Shown here piece by piece: positions 35,822 through 44,477 of a stretch of 64,000 bases of DNA. The stretch spans positions 248,001 to 312,000 of the forward strand of contig DCYB01000001.1 in the NCBI GenBank assembly GCA_002331385.1. Reading direction: 5' to 3'. The position numbers were made by a program, and so were the translations under genes. Origin of the DNA: Comamonadaceae bacterium UBA2121. Lineage in GTDB: Bacteria > Pseudomonadota > Gammaproteobacteria > Burkholderiales > Burkholderiaceae_C. Under the pieces are notes generated by a model, which worked only from the letters and a program-made list of their open reading frames with translations, did not search any database and had not been told where the DNA came from. Positions within the stretch are counted from its first letter, which is position 1. Every line of letters starts with the position of its first letter.

Positions 35822-36606
35822 GCAACACCCTCCTGCGGATCGGCGGTGCCCAGATACGCCTGTTGCACCAACGGGTTGGCACGCACCTTGTCCGGCGTGT
35901 CGAAGGCGATCAGTTCGCCCTGCGCCAACACGGCGATGCGATCGGCCAGACGGAATACGACGCCCATGTCGTGCTCCACGGTCAGCAGCGTGCGGCCCTG
36001 GGTGACGCGGCGAATCAACTCTGTGAAATGCTCTGTTTCGCTGCGGCTCATGCCCGCTGTGGGTTCATCCAGAAGAATGACACCGGCGCCCGAAGCGATC
36101 GTTACGCCGATCTCCAGCGCCCGTTGTTCGGCGTAGGTCAGTTGGGACGCAGGCACGTCACGGCGTGCGCTCAGGCCCACGGTCTCCAGCAACTCCTCCG
36201 TGCGCGCCGTGACATCGCGCGCCCGGCGGAGCCAACGCCAGAACGTGTAGCGATAGCCCAGACTCCAGAGCACGCTGCACCGCAGATTGTCGAAGACGCT
36301 CAGCCGTCCAAACAGGCTGCTGATCTGGAAACTGCACGCCAATCCGAGCCGATGGATCTCGAACGCTTGCTTGCCATCGATGCGCGCACCATGCAGCCAC
36401 ACCTCTCCGCCCGAGGGCTCCAGGCTGCCACTGATGAGATGAAACAGCGTGGACTTACCGGCGCCATTCGGCCCGATGATGGCAACGCGCTCCCCTGTGC
36501 GCACCGACAGGCTGACATCGTGCAGCACGTCGGTCTGGCCGAAGCGCTTGTGCAGATGGCGCAACTCCAGGGCAACGGTCGTAGGCGCTAGGGAGGATTG
36601 GCTCAC
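35815..36606 (-). CDS. livG: LIV-type ABC transporter ATPase LivG
   Basis: A 263-aa ATPase with a normal Walker A (GPNGAGKST near residue 50), a diverged signature (ASQLTYAEQRALEIG, with LTYAEQ in place of LSGGQ), Walker B VILLDEPTAGM and the switch His in VEHDMGV. The start is probably GTG 36606, which overlaps the LivM stop by 4 bases (GTGA); a longer frame upstream is not conserved-looking. Works with LivF at the membrane. Because LivF lacks the Walker lysine, this subunit may carry most of the ATP hydrolysis (inference). Confidence 0.9.
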   Translation of the reverse strand: MSQSSLAPTTVALELRHLHKRFGQTDVLHDVSLSVRTGERVAIIGPNGAGKSTLFHLISGSLEPSGGEVWLHGARIDGKQAFEIHRLGLACSFQISSLFGRLSVFDNLRCSVLWSLGYRYTFWRWLRRARDVTARTEELLETVGLSARRDVPASQLTYAEQRALEIGVTIASGAGVILLDEPTAGMSRSETEHFTELIRRVTQGRTLLTVEHDMGVVFRLADRIAVLAQGELIAFDTPDKVRANPLVQQAYLGTADPQEGVAC

Positions 36607-37838
36607 GACGCCCTCCCGACACGAGCACGACCACGGGTGCGCGCGAGCACAAGCGCGCCCACGCCGCCCAGCCATGCAATGCTGGCAAGCACCCAGTGAG
36701 CGGTATTTTTTACGTCCAGCGTCACGCGCAGGAATGGCAGGGTGGAATCAAAGTCACTGTCCATCTGCAGGTGATACAGCATTTCCACCAGCGCGCTCCC
36801 GCCTACGGCGACCAACAACACACCCGCTGTGCGCAATGCCCATTGCGCGCCATTCACGCGTGCGCGGCCCGTTTGCCATGCCCGCACCGCATCGTGCAGC
36901 AGGCCCGCAATACCGCCCGGTGCGAACATCACCATCAACACGAATCCCAGACCGAGATACAACAGCCACGCTGGCGTGATATGCGATAGCAGCACGGTGG
37001 AGCACACCATCAGCACGGCACCGATCACCGGACCGAAGAAGAACCCCGCACCGCCCATGAAGGTGAACAGCAGTGTTGCGCCCGAGCGCGCCATGCCCAG
37101 GCTGTCGGCACCGGTCACGATCTCCAGATGGATGGCCATGAGCGCGCCCCCGATGCCTGCAAAAAACCCCGCGACGACGAACGCAAGATGGCGCACGCGC
37201 TGCGGGTTGTAGCCCACGAACCCGGCACGCATCGGGTTGTCGCGCACGGCGTTGAGCATCAAACCCAATGGCGTTCGCGTGAACCCATACATGGCGATGG
37301 CGCACAGCATGCACCAAACGGCGATCAGGTAATACACCTGAATCGCCGGGCCAAAGCTCAGGCCCATCCATGGCGTTCCATATACGCGATTGATGCTGAT
37401 GCCGCCTTCGCCGCCAAAGACGCCGGGAAACATCAGCGCCACGGCCGCGACCAGCTCCCCGATGCCCAGCGTGATCATGGCGAACGTCGTGCCTGCGCGG
37501 CGCGTATTGATGAAGCCGAGCACGGCCGCGCACAGCATGCCCGCCATCCCGCCCACCAGCGGCATGAAGACCAGCGGAATCTGCCACCCACCCTGCGTCG
37601 CCCACTGGATGGCATGCACAGAGGCAAATGCGCCCAGCCCCGAATACACCGCGTGCCCAAAGCTCAACATGCCGCCTTGCCCGAACAGCAGGTTGTAGGA
37701 CAGACAGATGATGATGGCGTAGCCCATTTGCGAGAGCACGCTGAGCGCCAATCCGCTGGTGAACACCCAGGGCGCGCACAGCAAGGCCAACGCCATGGCC
37801 GCAAACGCGGTGAAGGTGAATCGGTCTGCAGCGCGCAT
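36603..37838 (-). CDS. livM: LIV-type ABC transporter permease LivM
   Basis: A 411-aa inner-membrane permease. It begins MRAADRFTFTA with the first helices, then LLFGQGGMLSFGHAVYSGLGA, a hallmark of LivM. Family members are usually about 320-350 residues; here about 80 extra residues follow the last core helix, containing two more hydrophobic segments. The start at 37838 comes 5 bases after the LivH stop. Confidence 0.9.
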   Translation of the reverse strand: MRAADRFTFTAFAAMALALLCAPWVFTSGLALSVLSQMGYAIIICLSYNLLFGQGGMLSFGHAVYSGLGAFASVHAIQWATQGGWQIPLVFMPLVGGMAGMLCAAVLGFINTRRAGTTFAMITLGIGELVAAVALMFPGVFGGEGGISINRVYGTPWMGLSFGPAIQVYYLIAVWCMLCAIAMYGFTRTPLGLMLNAVRDNPMRAGFVGYNPQRVRHLAFVVAGFFAGIGGALMAIHLEIVTGADSLGMARSGATLLFTFMGGAGFFFGPVIGAVLMVCSTVLLSHITPAWLLYLGLGFVLMVMFAPGGIAGLLHDAVRAWQTGRARVNGAQWALRTAGVLLVAVGGSALVEMLYHLQMDSDFDSTLPFLRVTLDVKNTAHWVLASIAWLGGVGALVLARTRGRARVGRAS

Positions 37839-37843
37839 CGGTC

Positions 37844-38791
37844 TCAACCCTCCCGCGTGCCGAGCAGCCCGCGCGGGCGGATGACCAGCATGAGCACCAA
37901 CAGCAGGAACGGCAGGATTGGCGCGATCTGCGCCATGCTGAGCTGCAGCAGTGCCGAGCCGGATGCATCCACAGACAGCCCGATGGCGCCCAGCATCTGC
38001 GCGACCGAAACATCCATGCCAGCGGCCACGGTCTGCACGATGCCAATCAACAACGACGCCACGAACGCGCCCGTCAACGATCCCAGCCCACCCACGATCA
38101 CGACGACAAAAATGATGGAACCCAACGACGCCGCCATGCCCGGCTCCGTCACGTAGGTGGTGCCACCGATCACGCCTGCCAATCCAGCCAGCGCGCAGCC
38201 TGCACCGAACACCAGCATGAACACGCGCGGCACGTTGTGGCCCAGCGCTTGCGCCATGTCCGGATGCGTCAGCGCGGCCTGGATCACCAGCCCCCATTGC
38301 GTGCGCTTGAACACCAGCCATAGCGACAGCAGCATGAGCACGGCCACCAGCATGATGAACGCACGCGAGCGGGGAAACTGCACGCCGTACAAACTGAACA
38401 ATGGCCCCTGCAACGCAGGCGGAAGCGAGAACGACACCACCGATCGACCCCAAAGCAATTGCACGACTTCCAGCGCCACATAGGTCAGCCCGAAGGTCAC
38501 CAGCAACTCCGCCACATGCCCGAAAGCGTGAACGCGGCGCAATACCCAGCGCTCGAATGCAGCGCCCAGTAAACCCACGAGCACAGGGGCCACCGCTAAT
38601 GCGGGCCAGAACCCGATCACCCCGGACAGCGAATACCCCAGGTACGCCCCCAGCATGTAGAAGCTCGCATGCGCAAAATTGAGCACGCCCATCATGCTGA
38701 AGATCAGCGTCAGCCCGGCACTCAGCATAAACAGCAGCAGCCCGTAGCTGATGCCGTTCAGTAGCGAGATGACCAGAAACTCGAAGCCCAT
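37844..38791 (-). CDS. livH: LIV-type ABC transporter permease LivH
   Basis: A 315-aa permease with about eight helices. FSMMGVLNFAHASFYMLGAYLG is the family signature near residues 31-52 and VVIVGGLGSLTGAFVASLLIG the second. First gene of livHMGF on the minus strand. A LivK binding protein is absent from the whole window, so the solute and receptor must be encoded elsewhere. Confidence 0.92.
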   Translation of the reverse strand: MGFEFLVISLLNGISYGLLLFMLSAGLTLIFSMMGVLNFAHASFYMLGAYLGYSLSGVIGFWPALAVAPVLVGLLGAAFERWVLRRVHAFGHVAELLVTFGLTYVALEVVQLLWGRSVVSFSLPPALQGPLFSLYGVQFPRSRAFIMLVAVLMLLSLWLVFKRTQWGLVIQAALTHPDMAQALGHNVPRVFMLVFGAGCALAGLAGVIGGTTYVTEPGMAASLGSIIFVVVIVGGLGSLTGAFVASLLIGIVQTVAAGMDVSVAQMLGAIGLSVDASGSALLQLSMAQIAPILPFLLLVLMLVIRPRGLLGTREG

Positions 38792-38849
38792 GCGTGTGAA
38801 AAATCAATCGGCATCCATTGGATGCGGGAAGGCGGCACTCTCAAAGCAT

Positions 38850-38881
38850 ACGGCGCGCGTTCCGCAAAGAACGCGCGCCGT
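38850..38881. terminator. Perfect 13-bp stem hairpin between acyl-CoA ligase and livH
   Basis: ACGGCGCGCGTTC and GAACGCGCGCCGT are exactly complementary around the loop CGCAAA. It lies just past the ligase stop (38914) on the minus strand, and before livH (38791). There is no U-run, so it may be a processing or attenuation hairpin rather than a classical terminator. Confidence 0.6.
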
Positions 38882-38913
38882 GTGGATGATCGAACGAGCG
38901 ATCCGGGCCGTGC

Positions 38914-40551
38914 TTACAGGCCCGGCAGCTTGTAGTCTTTCAGATCTTCGCGCAAGCGCGTCTTCAGCATCTTGCCGGTAGCGCCCAGCGGAATGGCGTC
39001 CACAAACACCACGTCGTCGGGAATCTGCCACTTGGCGATTTTGCCTTCATAGAACGCAAGCAGCTCTTCGCGCGTGACTTCGGCACCGGGCTTCTTCGTC
39101 ACGGCCACAATCGGGCGCTCATCCCATTTAGGGTGTGGCATGCCGATGCAGGCGGCCATGGCCACGGCGGGGTGCGCCATGGCGATGTTCTCGATGTCGA
39201 TCGAGCTGATCCATTCACCGCCCGATTTGATCACGTCCTTGGTGCGGTCTGTGATCTGCATGAAGCCGTCGGGGTCGATGGTGGCCACGTCGCCGGTCGG
39301 GAACCAGCCTCGGCCGTTTTCGTCTTCCACCAGCGGGCTGCGGCCCTTGAAGTAGCTTTGCAGCACCCAGTGGCCGCGGGCCATCAGGTCGCCATAGGTC
39401 TTGCCGTCCCACGGCAGCTCCTTGCCATCGGGGCCGACGATCTTCAGGTCCACGCCGCAGAAGGCGCGGCCCTGCTTTTGCAGCAGGTGCATCTGCTGCT
39501 CGCGCGGCAATTGCAGGTGTTTGTTCTTGAGCGTGGACAGCGAGCCCAGCGGGCTCATCTCGGTCATGCCCCAAGCGTGCAGCACGGTCACGCCGAACTC
39601 GTCCTGGAAGGCATCGATCATCGCTGGCGGGCAGGCCGAGCCGCCAATCACCGTGCGCTTGAGCGTGCTGAACTGCAGCTGGTTGCTCTTTACATGGGCG
39701 AGCAGCATCTGCCACACCGTAGGCACGCCAGCAGCCATCGTCACGCCCTGGGACTCGATCAGTTCATAGACCGATTTGCCGTCCAGCGCAGGGCCGGGAA
39801 ACACCACCTTGGCGCCGGTCAGTGCGGCGATATAGGGCGTGCCCCAGGCGTTGACGTGGAACATGGGCACGACGGGCAGCACCGCATCGCGTGCGGAGAT
39901 GCCCATCACGTCCGGCAGCGCTGCCGCATAGGCATGCAGGCAGGTGGAGCGATGGCTGTAGAGCGCACCCTTCGGGTTGCCCGTGGTGCCGCTGGTGTAG
40001 CACAGGCTGGAGGCGGTGTTCTCGTCAAACTCGGGCCAGACGTATTGGTCGTTGGAGGCGCCGATCCACTCCTCGTAGCTGATCAGGCCGGGAATGCCGG
40101 TGTCAGCAGGCAGTTTGTCTGCGTCGCACAGCGCCACCCACTGCTTGACGGTGGGGCACTTGGCATGGATGGACTGGATGGCGCCGAGAAACGTCATGTC
40201 GAACGCCAGCACCTGGTCTTCGGCGTCGTTGACGATCCATGCGATCTGGTCTGCGTGCAGGCGCGGGTTGATGGTATGCATCACGCGGGCCGAGCCACTC
40301 ACGCCGAAATACAGTTCCATGTGCCGGTAGCCGTTCCACGCCAGCGAAGCCACCCGGTCCCCTGTCTGCAGGCCCATGCCGTCCAGCGTATTCGCCAGTT
40401 GGCGCGCGCGGCGGGCCTGGTCGCGGTAGGTATAACGGTGAATATCACCTTCAACGCGCCGCGAAACAATCTCTGCGTCGCCGTGATGGCGCTCTGCGAA
40501 CTGGATCAGGGACGAAATCAACAGAGGTTGGCTTTGCATTAAGCCCAGCAT
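38914..40551 (-). CDS. Acyl-CoA ligase (AMP-forming, long-chain/DmdB-like)
   Basis: A 545-aa adenylate-forming enzyme that activates a carboxylic acid with ATP and CoA. The P-loop motif SLCYTSGTTGNPKG is near residue 185, the A5-type motif HAWGMTEMSPLG near 325, and DRTKDVIKSGGEWISS near 435 carries the hinge. The C-terminal GKMLKT ending supplies the adenylation Lys. It belongs to the medium/long-chain and methylmercaptopropionate ligase branch. ATG 40551 has a GGAG site 9 bases before. It faces selO divergently across 205 bases. Confidence 0.9.
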   Translation of the reverse strand: MLGLMQSQPLLISSLIQFAERHHGDAEIVSRRVEGDIHRYTYRDQARRARQLANTLDGMGLQTGDRVASLAWNGYRHMELYFGVSGSARVMHTINPRLHADQIAWIVNDAEDQVLAFDMTFLGAIQSIHAKCPTVKQWVALCDADKLPADTGIPGLISYEEWIGASNDQYVWPEFDENTASSLCYTSGTTGNPKGALYSHRSTCLHAYAAALPDVMGISARDAVLPVVPMFHVNAWGTPYIAALTGAKVVFPGPALDGKSVYELIESQGVTMAAGVPTVWQMLLAHVKSNQLQFSTLKRTVIGGSACPPAMIDAFQDEFGVTVLHAWGMTEMSPLGSLSTLKNKHLQLPREQQMHLLQKQGRAFCGVDLKIVGPDGKELPWDGKTYGDLMARGHWVLQSYFKGRSPLVEDENGRGWFPTGDVATIDPDGFMQITDRTKDVIKSGGEWISSIDIENIAMAHPAVAMAACIGMPHPKWDERPIVAVTKKPGAEVTREELLAFYEGKIAKWQIPDDVVFVDAIPLGATGKMLKTRLREDLKDYKLPGL

Positions 40552-40756
40552 GCTTGTGGCTCCTTCTTCATACGAGGGACTTGTCAGATCGCAGATCGCT
40601 GACCCGGACTAGCTATCGTAGCGATGATTGCGGTTCGCACTTACGTTTTCCTGTCACCTTCGGGTTTTCACTTTTTGTTGCAGCGCAATATAGCCACGAA
40701 TTAATCCAAAGTCCTCACTTACGTCAAGTCTTGCGGGCCAAGGGGACAATGGAAAC

Positions 40757-42289
40757 ATGTCTGCCGATACCCAAAATCCCATTGCTTCGTCACCGGACTC
40801 CATGCCCGATGTCCAGCCACCCGTATGGCGGCAGGAAGGCGGCTTGACGTCGCTCGGCCCGCAGTTTTTCACCGCGTTGCGCCCGACTCCGCTGCCCGAG
40901 CCGCACTGGATTGCGCGGCAGCCCGAAGTGGCACAACTGGCCGGCATCGATCCCCGCTGGCTGGAGACCGATGCTGCGCTGCAGATGCTGACCGGCAACG
41001 CCGTCCCTGCCGACTGCCATCCTTACGCCACGGTCTACAGCGGACACCAGTTCGGCGTGTGGGCCGGACAATTGGGCGATGGCCGCGCCATCGTGTTGGG
41101 CGAGACGTTGGCGGGGCAGGAAATCCAGCTCAAGGGCAGCGGGCGCACGCCTTACTCCCGCATGGGCGATGGCCGCGCCGTGCTGCGCTCGTCCATCCGC
41201 GAGTACCTGTGCAGCGAAGCCATGCATGCGCTGGGAATTCCCGCCACGCGGGCCATGGCGCTGACGGGCTCGCCCGGGCAGGTCTACCGCGAAGAAATCG
41301 AAACCGCAGCTGTGGTGACGCGCGTGGCCCCCAGCTTCATCCGCTTTGGCCATTTCGAGCACTTCGCCGCGCGTGGCGATGAAGCGTCGTTGCGCCAACT
41401 GGCCGACTACGTCATCGACCGCTACTACCCCGCATGCCGCAGCCCTACCGCTCCCTTTGCGGGCAACGCCTACGCTGCACTGCTACATGCCGTAAGTGAG
41501 CGAACCGCCGCCTTGCTCGCCCAATGGCAGGCCGTCGGCTTTTGCCATGGCGTGATGAACACGGACAACATGAGCGTGCTCGGGCTGACGATTGACTACG
41601 GCCCGTTCCAGTTTCTGGACGCCTACGTGCCCGGCCACATCTGCAACCACAGCGACAGCCAGGGCCGCTACGCCTTCGAGCAGCAACCCAGCGTCGCGTA
41701 TTGGAATCTGCTGTGCCTCGCGCAGGCCTTGCTGCCCCTGATCGGCAGCGAAGAAACGGCACGCGAGGCGGTGACCAGCTATCCAGCCACCTTCGCCCGC
41801 GAATTCAAGCGCCGCATGGCGGACAAGCTCGGGCTGGCCCAGGCGCAAACGGCATCGCCCGAATTCGTCGAGGTGCTGCAGTCGCTGCTCAACCTGATGG
41901 CGCAGGACGCCGTGGACTACACCATCTTCTGGCGCCGCCTCGCTGAAGCGTTCGAGTCGGATGCGTATCAGGACGAAATCCACCGGGTGCGCGATCTGTT
42001 CCTGCATCGTGAGTCGTTCGACGCGTGGCTGGAGCGCTACCGTGCACTGCGCGCACAGACGGCCAGCGCGGGAGCGGCAGCCTCCATGCTGGACGTGAAC
42101 CCCAAGTTCGTCCTGCGCAACCACTTGGGCGAAATTGCCATACGCGCGGCGAAACAGGGGGATTTCTCCGGCGTGCATACACTACAGGTTCTTCTGGGAG
42201 CGCCTTTCGAGGAACATCCCGGACACGACAGTCAGGCAGACTTTCCGCCCGATTGGGCGTCACACATCTCCATCAGTTGCTCATCATGA
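40757..42289 (+). CDS. selO: Protein adenylyltransferase SelO (YdiU family)
   Basis: A 510-aa pseudokinase that AMPylates Ser, Thr and Tyr residues and is tied to redox control. Conserved blocks YSGHQFGVWAGQLGDGRA, LKGSGRTPYSR, GRAVLRSSIREYLCSEAM and GFCHGVMNTDNMSVLGLTIDYGP carry the ATP, Mg2+ and catalytic residues. The protein ends SISCSS, with Cys where some relatives have selenocysteine. The stop overlaps the msrB start (ATGA), so the two are translationally coupled. Confidence 0.95.
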   Translation: MSADTQNPIASSPDSMPDVQPPVWRQEGGLTSLGPQFFTALRPTPLPEPHWIARQPEVAQLAGIDPRWLETDAALQMLTGNAVPADCHPYATVYSGHQFGVWAGQLGDGRAIVLGETLAGQEIQLKGSGRTPYSRMGDGRAVLRSSIREYLCSEAMHALGIPATRAMALTGSPGQVYREEIETAAVVTRVAPSFIRFGHFEHFAARGDEASLRQLADYVIDRYYPACRSPTAPFAGNAYAALLHAVSERTAALLAQWQAVGFCHGVMNTDNMSVLGLTIDYGPFQFLDAYVPGHICNHSDSQGRYAFEQQPSVAYWNLLCLAQALLPLIGSEETAREAVTSYPATFAREFKRRMADKLGLAQAQTASPEFVEVLQSLLNLMAQDAVDYTIFWRRLAEAFESDAYQDEIHRVRDLFLHRESFDAWLERYRALRAQTASAGAAASMLDVNPKFVLRNHLGEIAIRAAKQGDFSGVHTLQVLLGAPFEEHPGHDSQADFPPDWASHISISCSS

Positions 42290-42696
42290 CATTCCCGATC
42301 GAAAAGACCGACGCCGAATGGCAGCGCACCTTGCAGGACAAAGGTGCCGAGCCCGTCGCCTATCAGGTCACGCGCCATGCGGCCACCGAGCGCCCCTTCA
42401 CCGGCAAATACGAAGCCTTCTGGGACGACGGCAGCTACCACTGCATCTGCTGCGGTGCCAAGCTGTTCGACTCGTTCACCAAGTTCGACGCAGGCTGTGG
42501 CTGGCCCAGCTTTGCCGAAGCCATCCCCGGCTCCATCAAGGAAATCCAGGACGTCAGCCACGGCATGGTTCGCACCGAAACCGTTTGCGCACAATGCGGC
42601 TCACACCTGGGTCACGTGTTCCCCGACGGCCCCGCGCCCACCGGGTTACGCTATTGCATGAACTCCGCCTCGCTCGATTTCGCTCCTAAAAAGTAA
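42286..42696 (+). CDS. msrB: Peptide-methionine (R)-S-oxide reductase
   Basis: A 136-aa MsrB that repairs methionine-R-sulfoxide. Zinc is held by C53 and C56 (CICC) and C101 and C104 (CAQC), and the catalytic Cys 124 is in RYCMNSASLDF. The start overlaps selO by 4 bases. Followed after 8 bases by yciB. The pairing with SelO, a redox-linked enzyme, suggests a shared oxidative-stress role. Confidence 0.95.
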   Translation: MTFPIEKTDAEWQRTLQDKGAEPVAYQVTRHAATERPFTGKYEAFWDDGSYHCICCGAKLFDSFTKFDAGCGWPSFAEAIPGSIKEIQDVSHGMVRTETVCAQCGSHLGHVFPDGPAPTGLRYCMNSASLDFAPKK

Positions 42697-42704
42697 ACAA
42701 ATAC

Positions 42705-43268
42705 ATGAAACTGCTTCTCGATTTTTTCCCCATCATCCTGTTTTTTGTTGCTTACAAGGTCTGGGGAATCTACGTTGCGACTGCCGTTGCGATCGCCGCA
42801 ACCATCGTGCAACTGGGCTACATGCGCATCAAGACCGGCAAGACCGAACCCATGCAATGGGTGAGTCTGGCCATCATCGTCGTGTTCGGTGGTGCCACCC
42901 TGCTCGCGCACAACGAGAACTTCATCAAGTGGAAGCCAACCGTGCTGTACTGGGTGATGGGTGCGGTGCTGCTGATCGGCCAACTCGGCTTCAACAAGAA
43001 CTTCATCCGCTCGCTCATGGGCACGCAAATCCAGTTGCCCGACCCCGTGTGGCGCAACCTGAACTGGGGCTGGACGGGCTTCTTCGCGGTGATGGGCGCG
43101 CTCAACCTGTGGGTGGCGTTCCATTTCGACACCGACACCTGGGTGAACTTCAAGCTGTTCGGCGGCATGGGTCTGATGATCGTTTTCGTGATCGCGCAGG
43201 CCATCTACCTCAGCCGCCACGTCAAGGAAGAAGACGCCCCCGTGCAAGTGGAGGACGCCAAGCAATGA
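42705..43268 (+). CDS. yciB: Inner-membrane septation-type protein YciB/IspZ
   Basis: A 187-aa integral membrane protein with about five helices. LLDFFPIILFFVAYK at the N-terminus and LPDPVWRNLNWGW in the middle are the YciB hallmarks. It belongs to intracellular septation protein A. It affects envelope integrity and interacts with cell-division proteins in known relatives. It overlaps the bolA start by 4 bases. Confidence 0.93.
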   Translation: MKLLLDFFPIILFFVAYKVWGIYVATAVAIAATIVQLGYMRIKTGKTEPMQWVSLAIIVVFGGATLLAHNENFIKWKPTVLYWVMGAVLLIGQLGFNKNFIRSLMGTQIQLPDPVWRNLNWGWTGFFAVMGALNLWVAFHFDTDTWVNFKLFGGMGLMIVFVIAQAIYLSRHVKEEDAPVQVEDAKQ

Positions 43269-43534
43269 GCGCACTGGAAGTCACCGCACAAAACATGCAG
43301 GACGTGCTCACGCGCGCGCTTGAGCCGTCACAGCTTGAAGTCATCGATGAAAGCGGCCTGCATGCCGGGCACGCAGGTGCCAACGGCACCGGCTTTGGCA
43401 CGCACTTCAGGGTGCGCATTTCGTCACCAAAGTTTGAAGGCAAGTCCAGAGTGACGCGTCACCGGCTTGTGTATGATTCGCTGCAGTCTTTCATCGACAG
43501 CGGCGCGCATGCCATTGCCATTGAAATTCTCTGA
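43265..43534 (+). CDS. bolA: BolA-family protein
   Basis: An 89-aa BolA domain. GTHFRVRISSPKFEGKSRVTRHRLVY is the typical core, with the conserved His in GxHFxV-type and RHR positions, which in relatives coordinate a [2Fe-2S] cluster with monothiol glutaredoxins. Located between yciB and a parvulin. Whether it acts as a regulator or Fe-S factor cannot be told. Confidence 0.9.
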   Translation: MSALEVTAQNMQDVLTRALEPSQLEVIDESGLHAGHAGANGTGFGTHFRVRISSPKFEGKSRVTRHRLVYDSLQSFIDSGAHAIAIEIL

Positions 43535-43599
43535 CAATCCGGCAGTTGCCGGTCGCGGGGCGCGAGTTCCGTACGTTTACTTCTAATCGTGGATATCCA

Positions 43600-44385
43600 A
43601 TGAAGAAAAAGCTCATGTCCGGCCTCGTGGCCGCCGCGCTGCTGGGCACAGTGGCCCTGCCCGTTTCCGCACAGAACCTCGCCATCGTCAATGGCAAGCC
43701 AGTTCCCAAGGAGCGTGCCGAGGCGCTGAAGCAGCAGGTGGAGCGTTCCGGTCGCCCGATCACGCCTGAAGTCGAAGCACAGATCAAGGAAGAAGTCATC
43801 GCGCGCGAAGTGTTCATGCAGGAAGCCAAGAAGCGCGGCCTGGAAGGCACGCCAGACTTCAAGAACCAGATGGAACTGGCACGCCAGACCATCATGATCC
43901 GCGAACTCTTCGCTGACTACCAGAAGAAGAACCCGGTCACCGACGCCGAAATTCAGGCCGAATACGACAAGTTCGTGGCCGCCAACTCCGGCAAGGAATA
44001 CAAGGCCAGCCACATCCTCGTGGAATCCGAAGACCAGGCCAAGTCGATCATTTCGCAAATCGACAAGGGCGCCAAGTTCGAAGACATCGCCAAGAAGGAA
44101 TCCAAGGACCCCGGATCCGGCGCACGCGGTGGTGATCTGGACTGGGCCAATCCCAGCAGCTACGTGGCCGAGTTCACCGAAGCCCTCGTGAAGCTGCAAA
44201 AGGGCCAGATGACGCAAACGCCCGTGAAGTCGCAATTCGGCTGGCACATCATCCGCTTGGACGACGTGCGTGAAGCCCAACTGCCCAAGCTGGATGAAGT
44301 CAAGCCGCAAATCGCCCAGCAACTGCAGCAGCAAAAGCTGGCCAAGTTCCAGGAAGACCTGCGCGCCAAGGCCAAGATCCAGTAA
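43600..44385 (+). CDS. Periplasmic parvulin-type peptidyl-prolyl isomerase
   Basis: A 261-aa exported chaperone. The signal peptide (KKKLMSGLVAAALLGTVALP then VSAQ) is cleaved near residue 24. An N-terminal helical chaperone part is followed by a PpiC-type parvulin domain starting at YKASHILVESE and ending at QFGWHIIRLDD. The C-terminal tail is rich in Gln and Lys. Related to PrsA/SurA-like foldases. The start at 43600 is chosen because it begins the signal peptide. Confidence 0.92.
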   Translation: MKKKLMSGLVAAALLGTVALPVSAQNLAIVNGKPVPKERAEALKQQVERSGRPITPEVEAQIKEEVIAREVFMQEAKKRGLEGTPDFKNQMELARQTIMIRELFADYQKKNPVTDAEIQAEYDKFVAANSGKEYKASHILVESEDQAKSIISQIDKGAKFEDIAKKESKDPGSGARGGDLDWANPSSYVAEFTEALVKLQKGQMTQTPVKSQFGWHIIRLDDVREAQLPKLDEVKPQIAQQLQQQKLAKFQEDLRAKAKIQ

Positions 44386-44431
44386 ATCTGCCTGCCAAAG
44401 CCAGTCTCTACGACTGGCCCGCGCCCGCCAC

Positions 44432-44461
44432 AACGGCCCGTTCAGTCATGACCGGGCCGTT
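44432..44461 (+). terminator. Stem-loop after the parvulin gene
   Basis: AACGGCCCG and CGGGCCGTT pair exactly around a 12-base loop, 47 bases past the stop. The following bases (GTCATTGG) give only a weak U-run. Confidence 0.55.
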
Positions 44462-44477
44462 GTCATTGGTGCCTGCC

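Noticed and set aside
36603..38807. A 734-codon LivHM fusion frame
   Set aside because: LivH (37844-38791) is read in another frame with strong homology. The first part of the longer frame is a shadow, and LivM starts at 37838.
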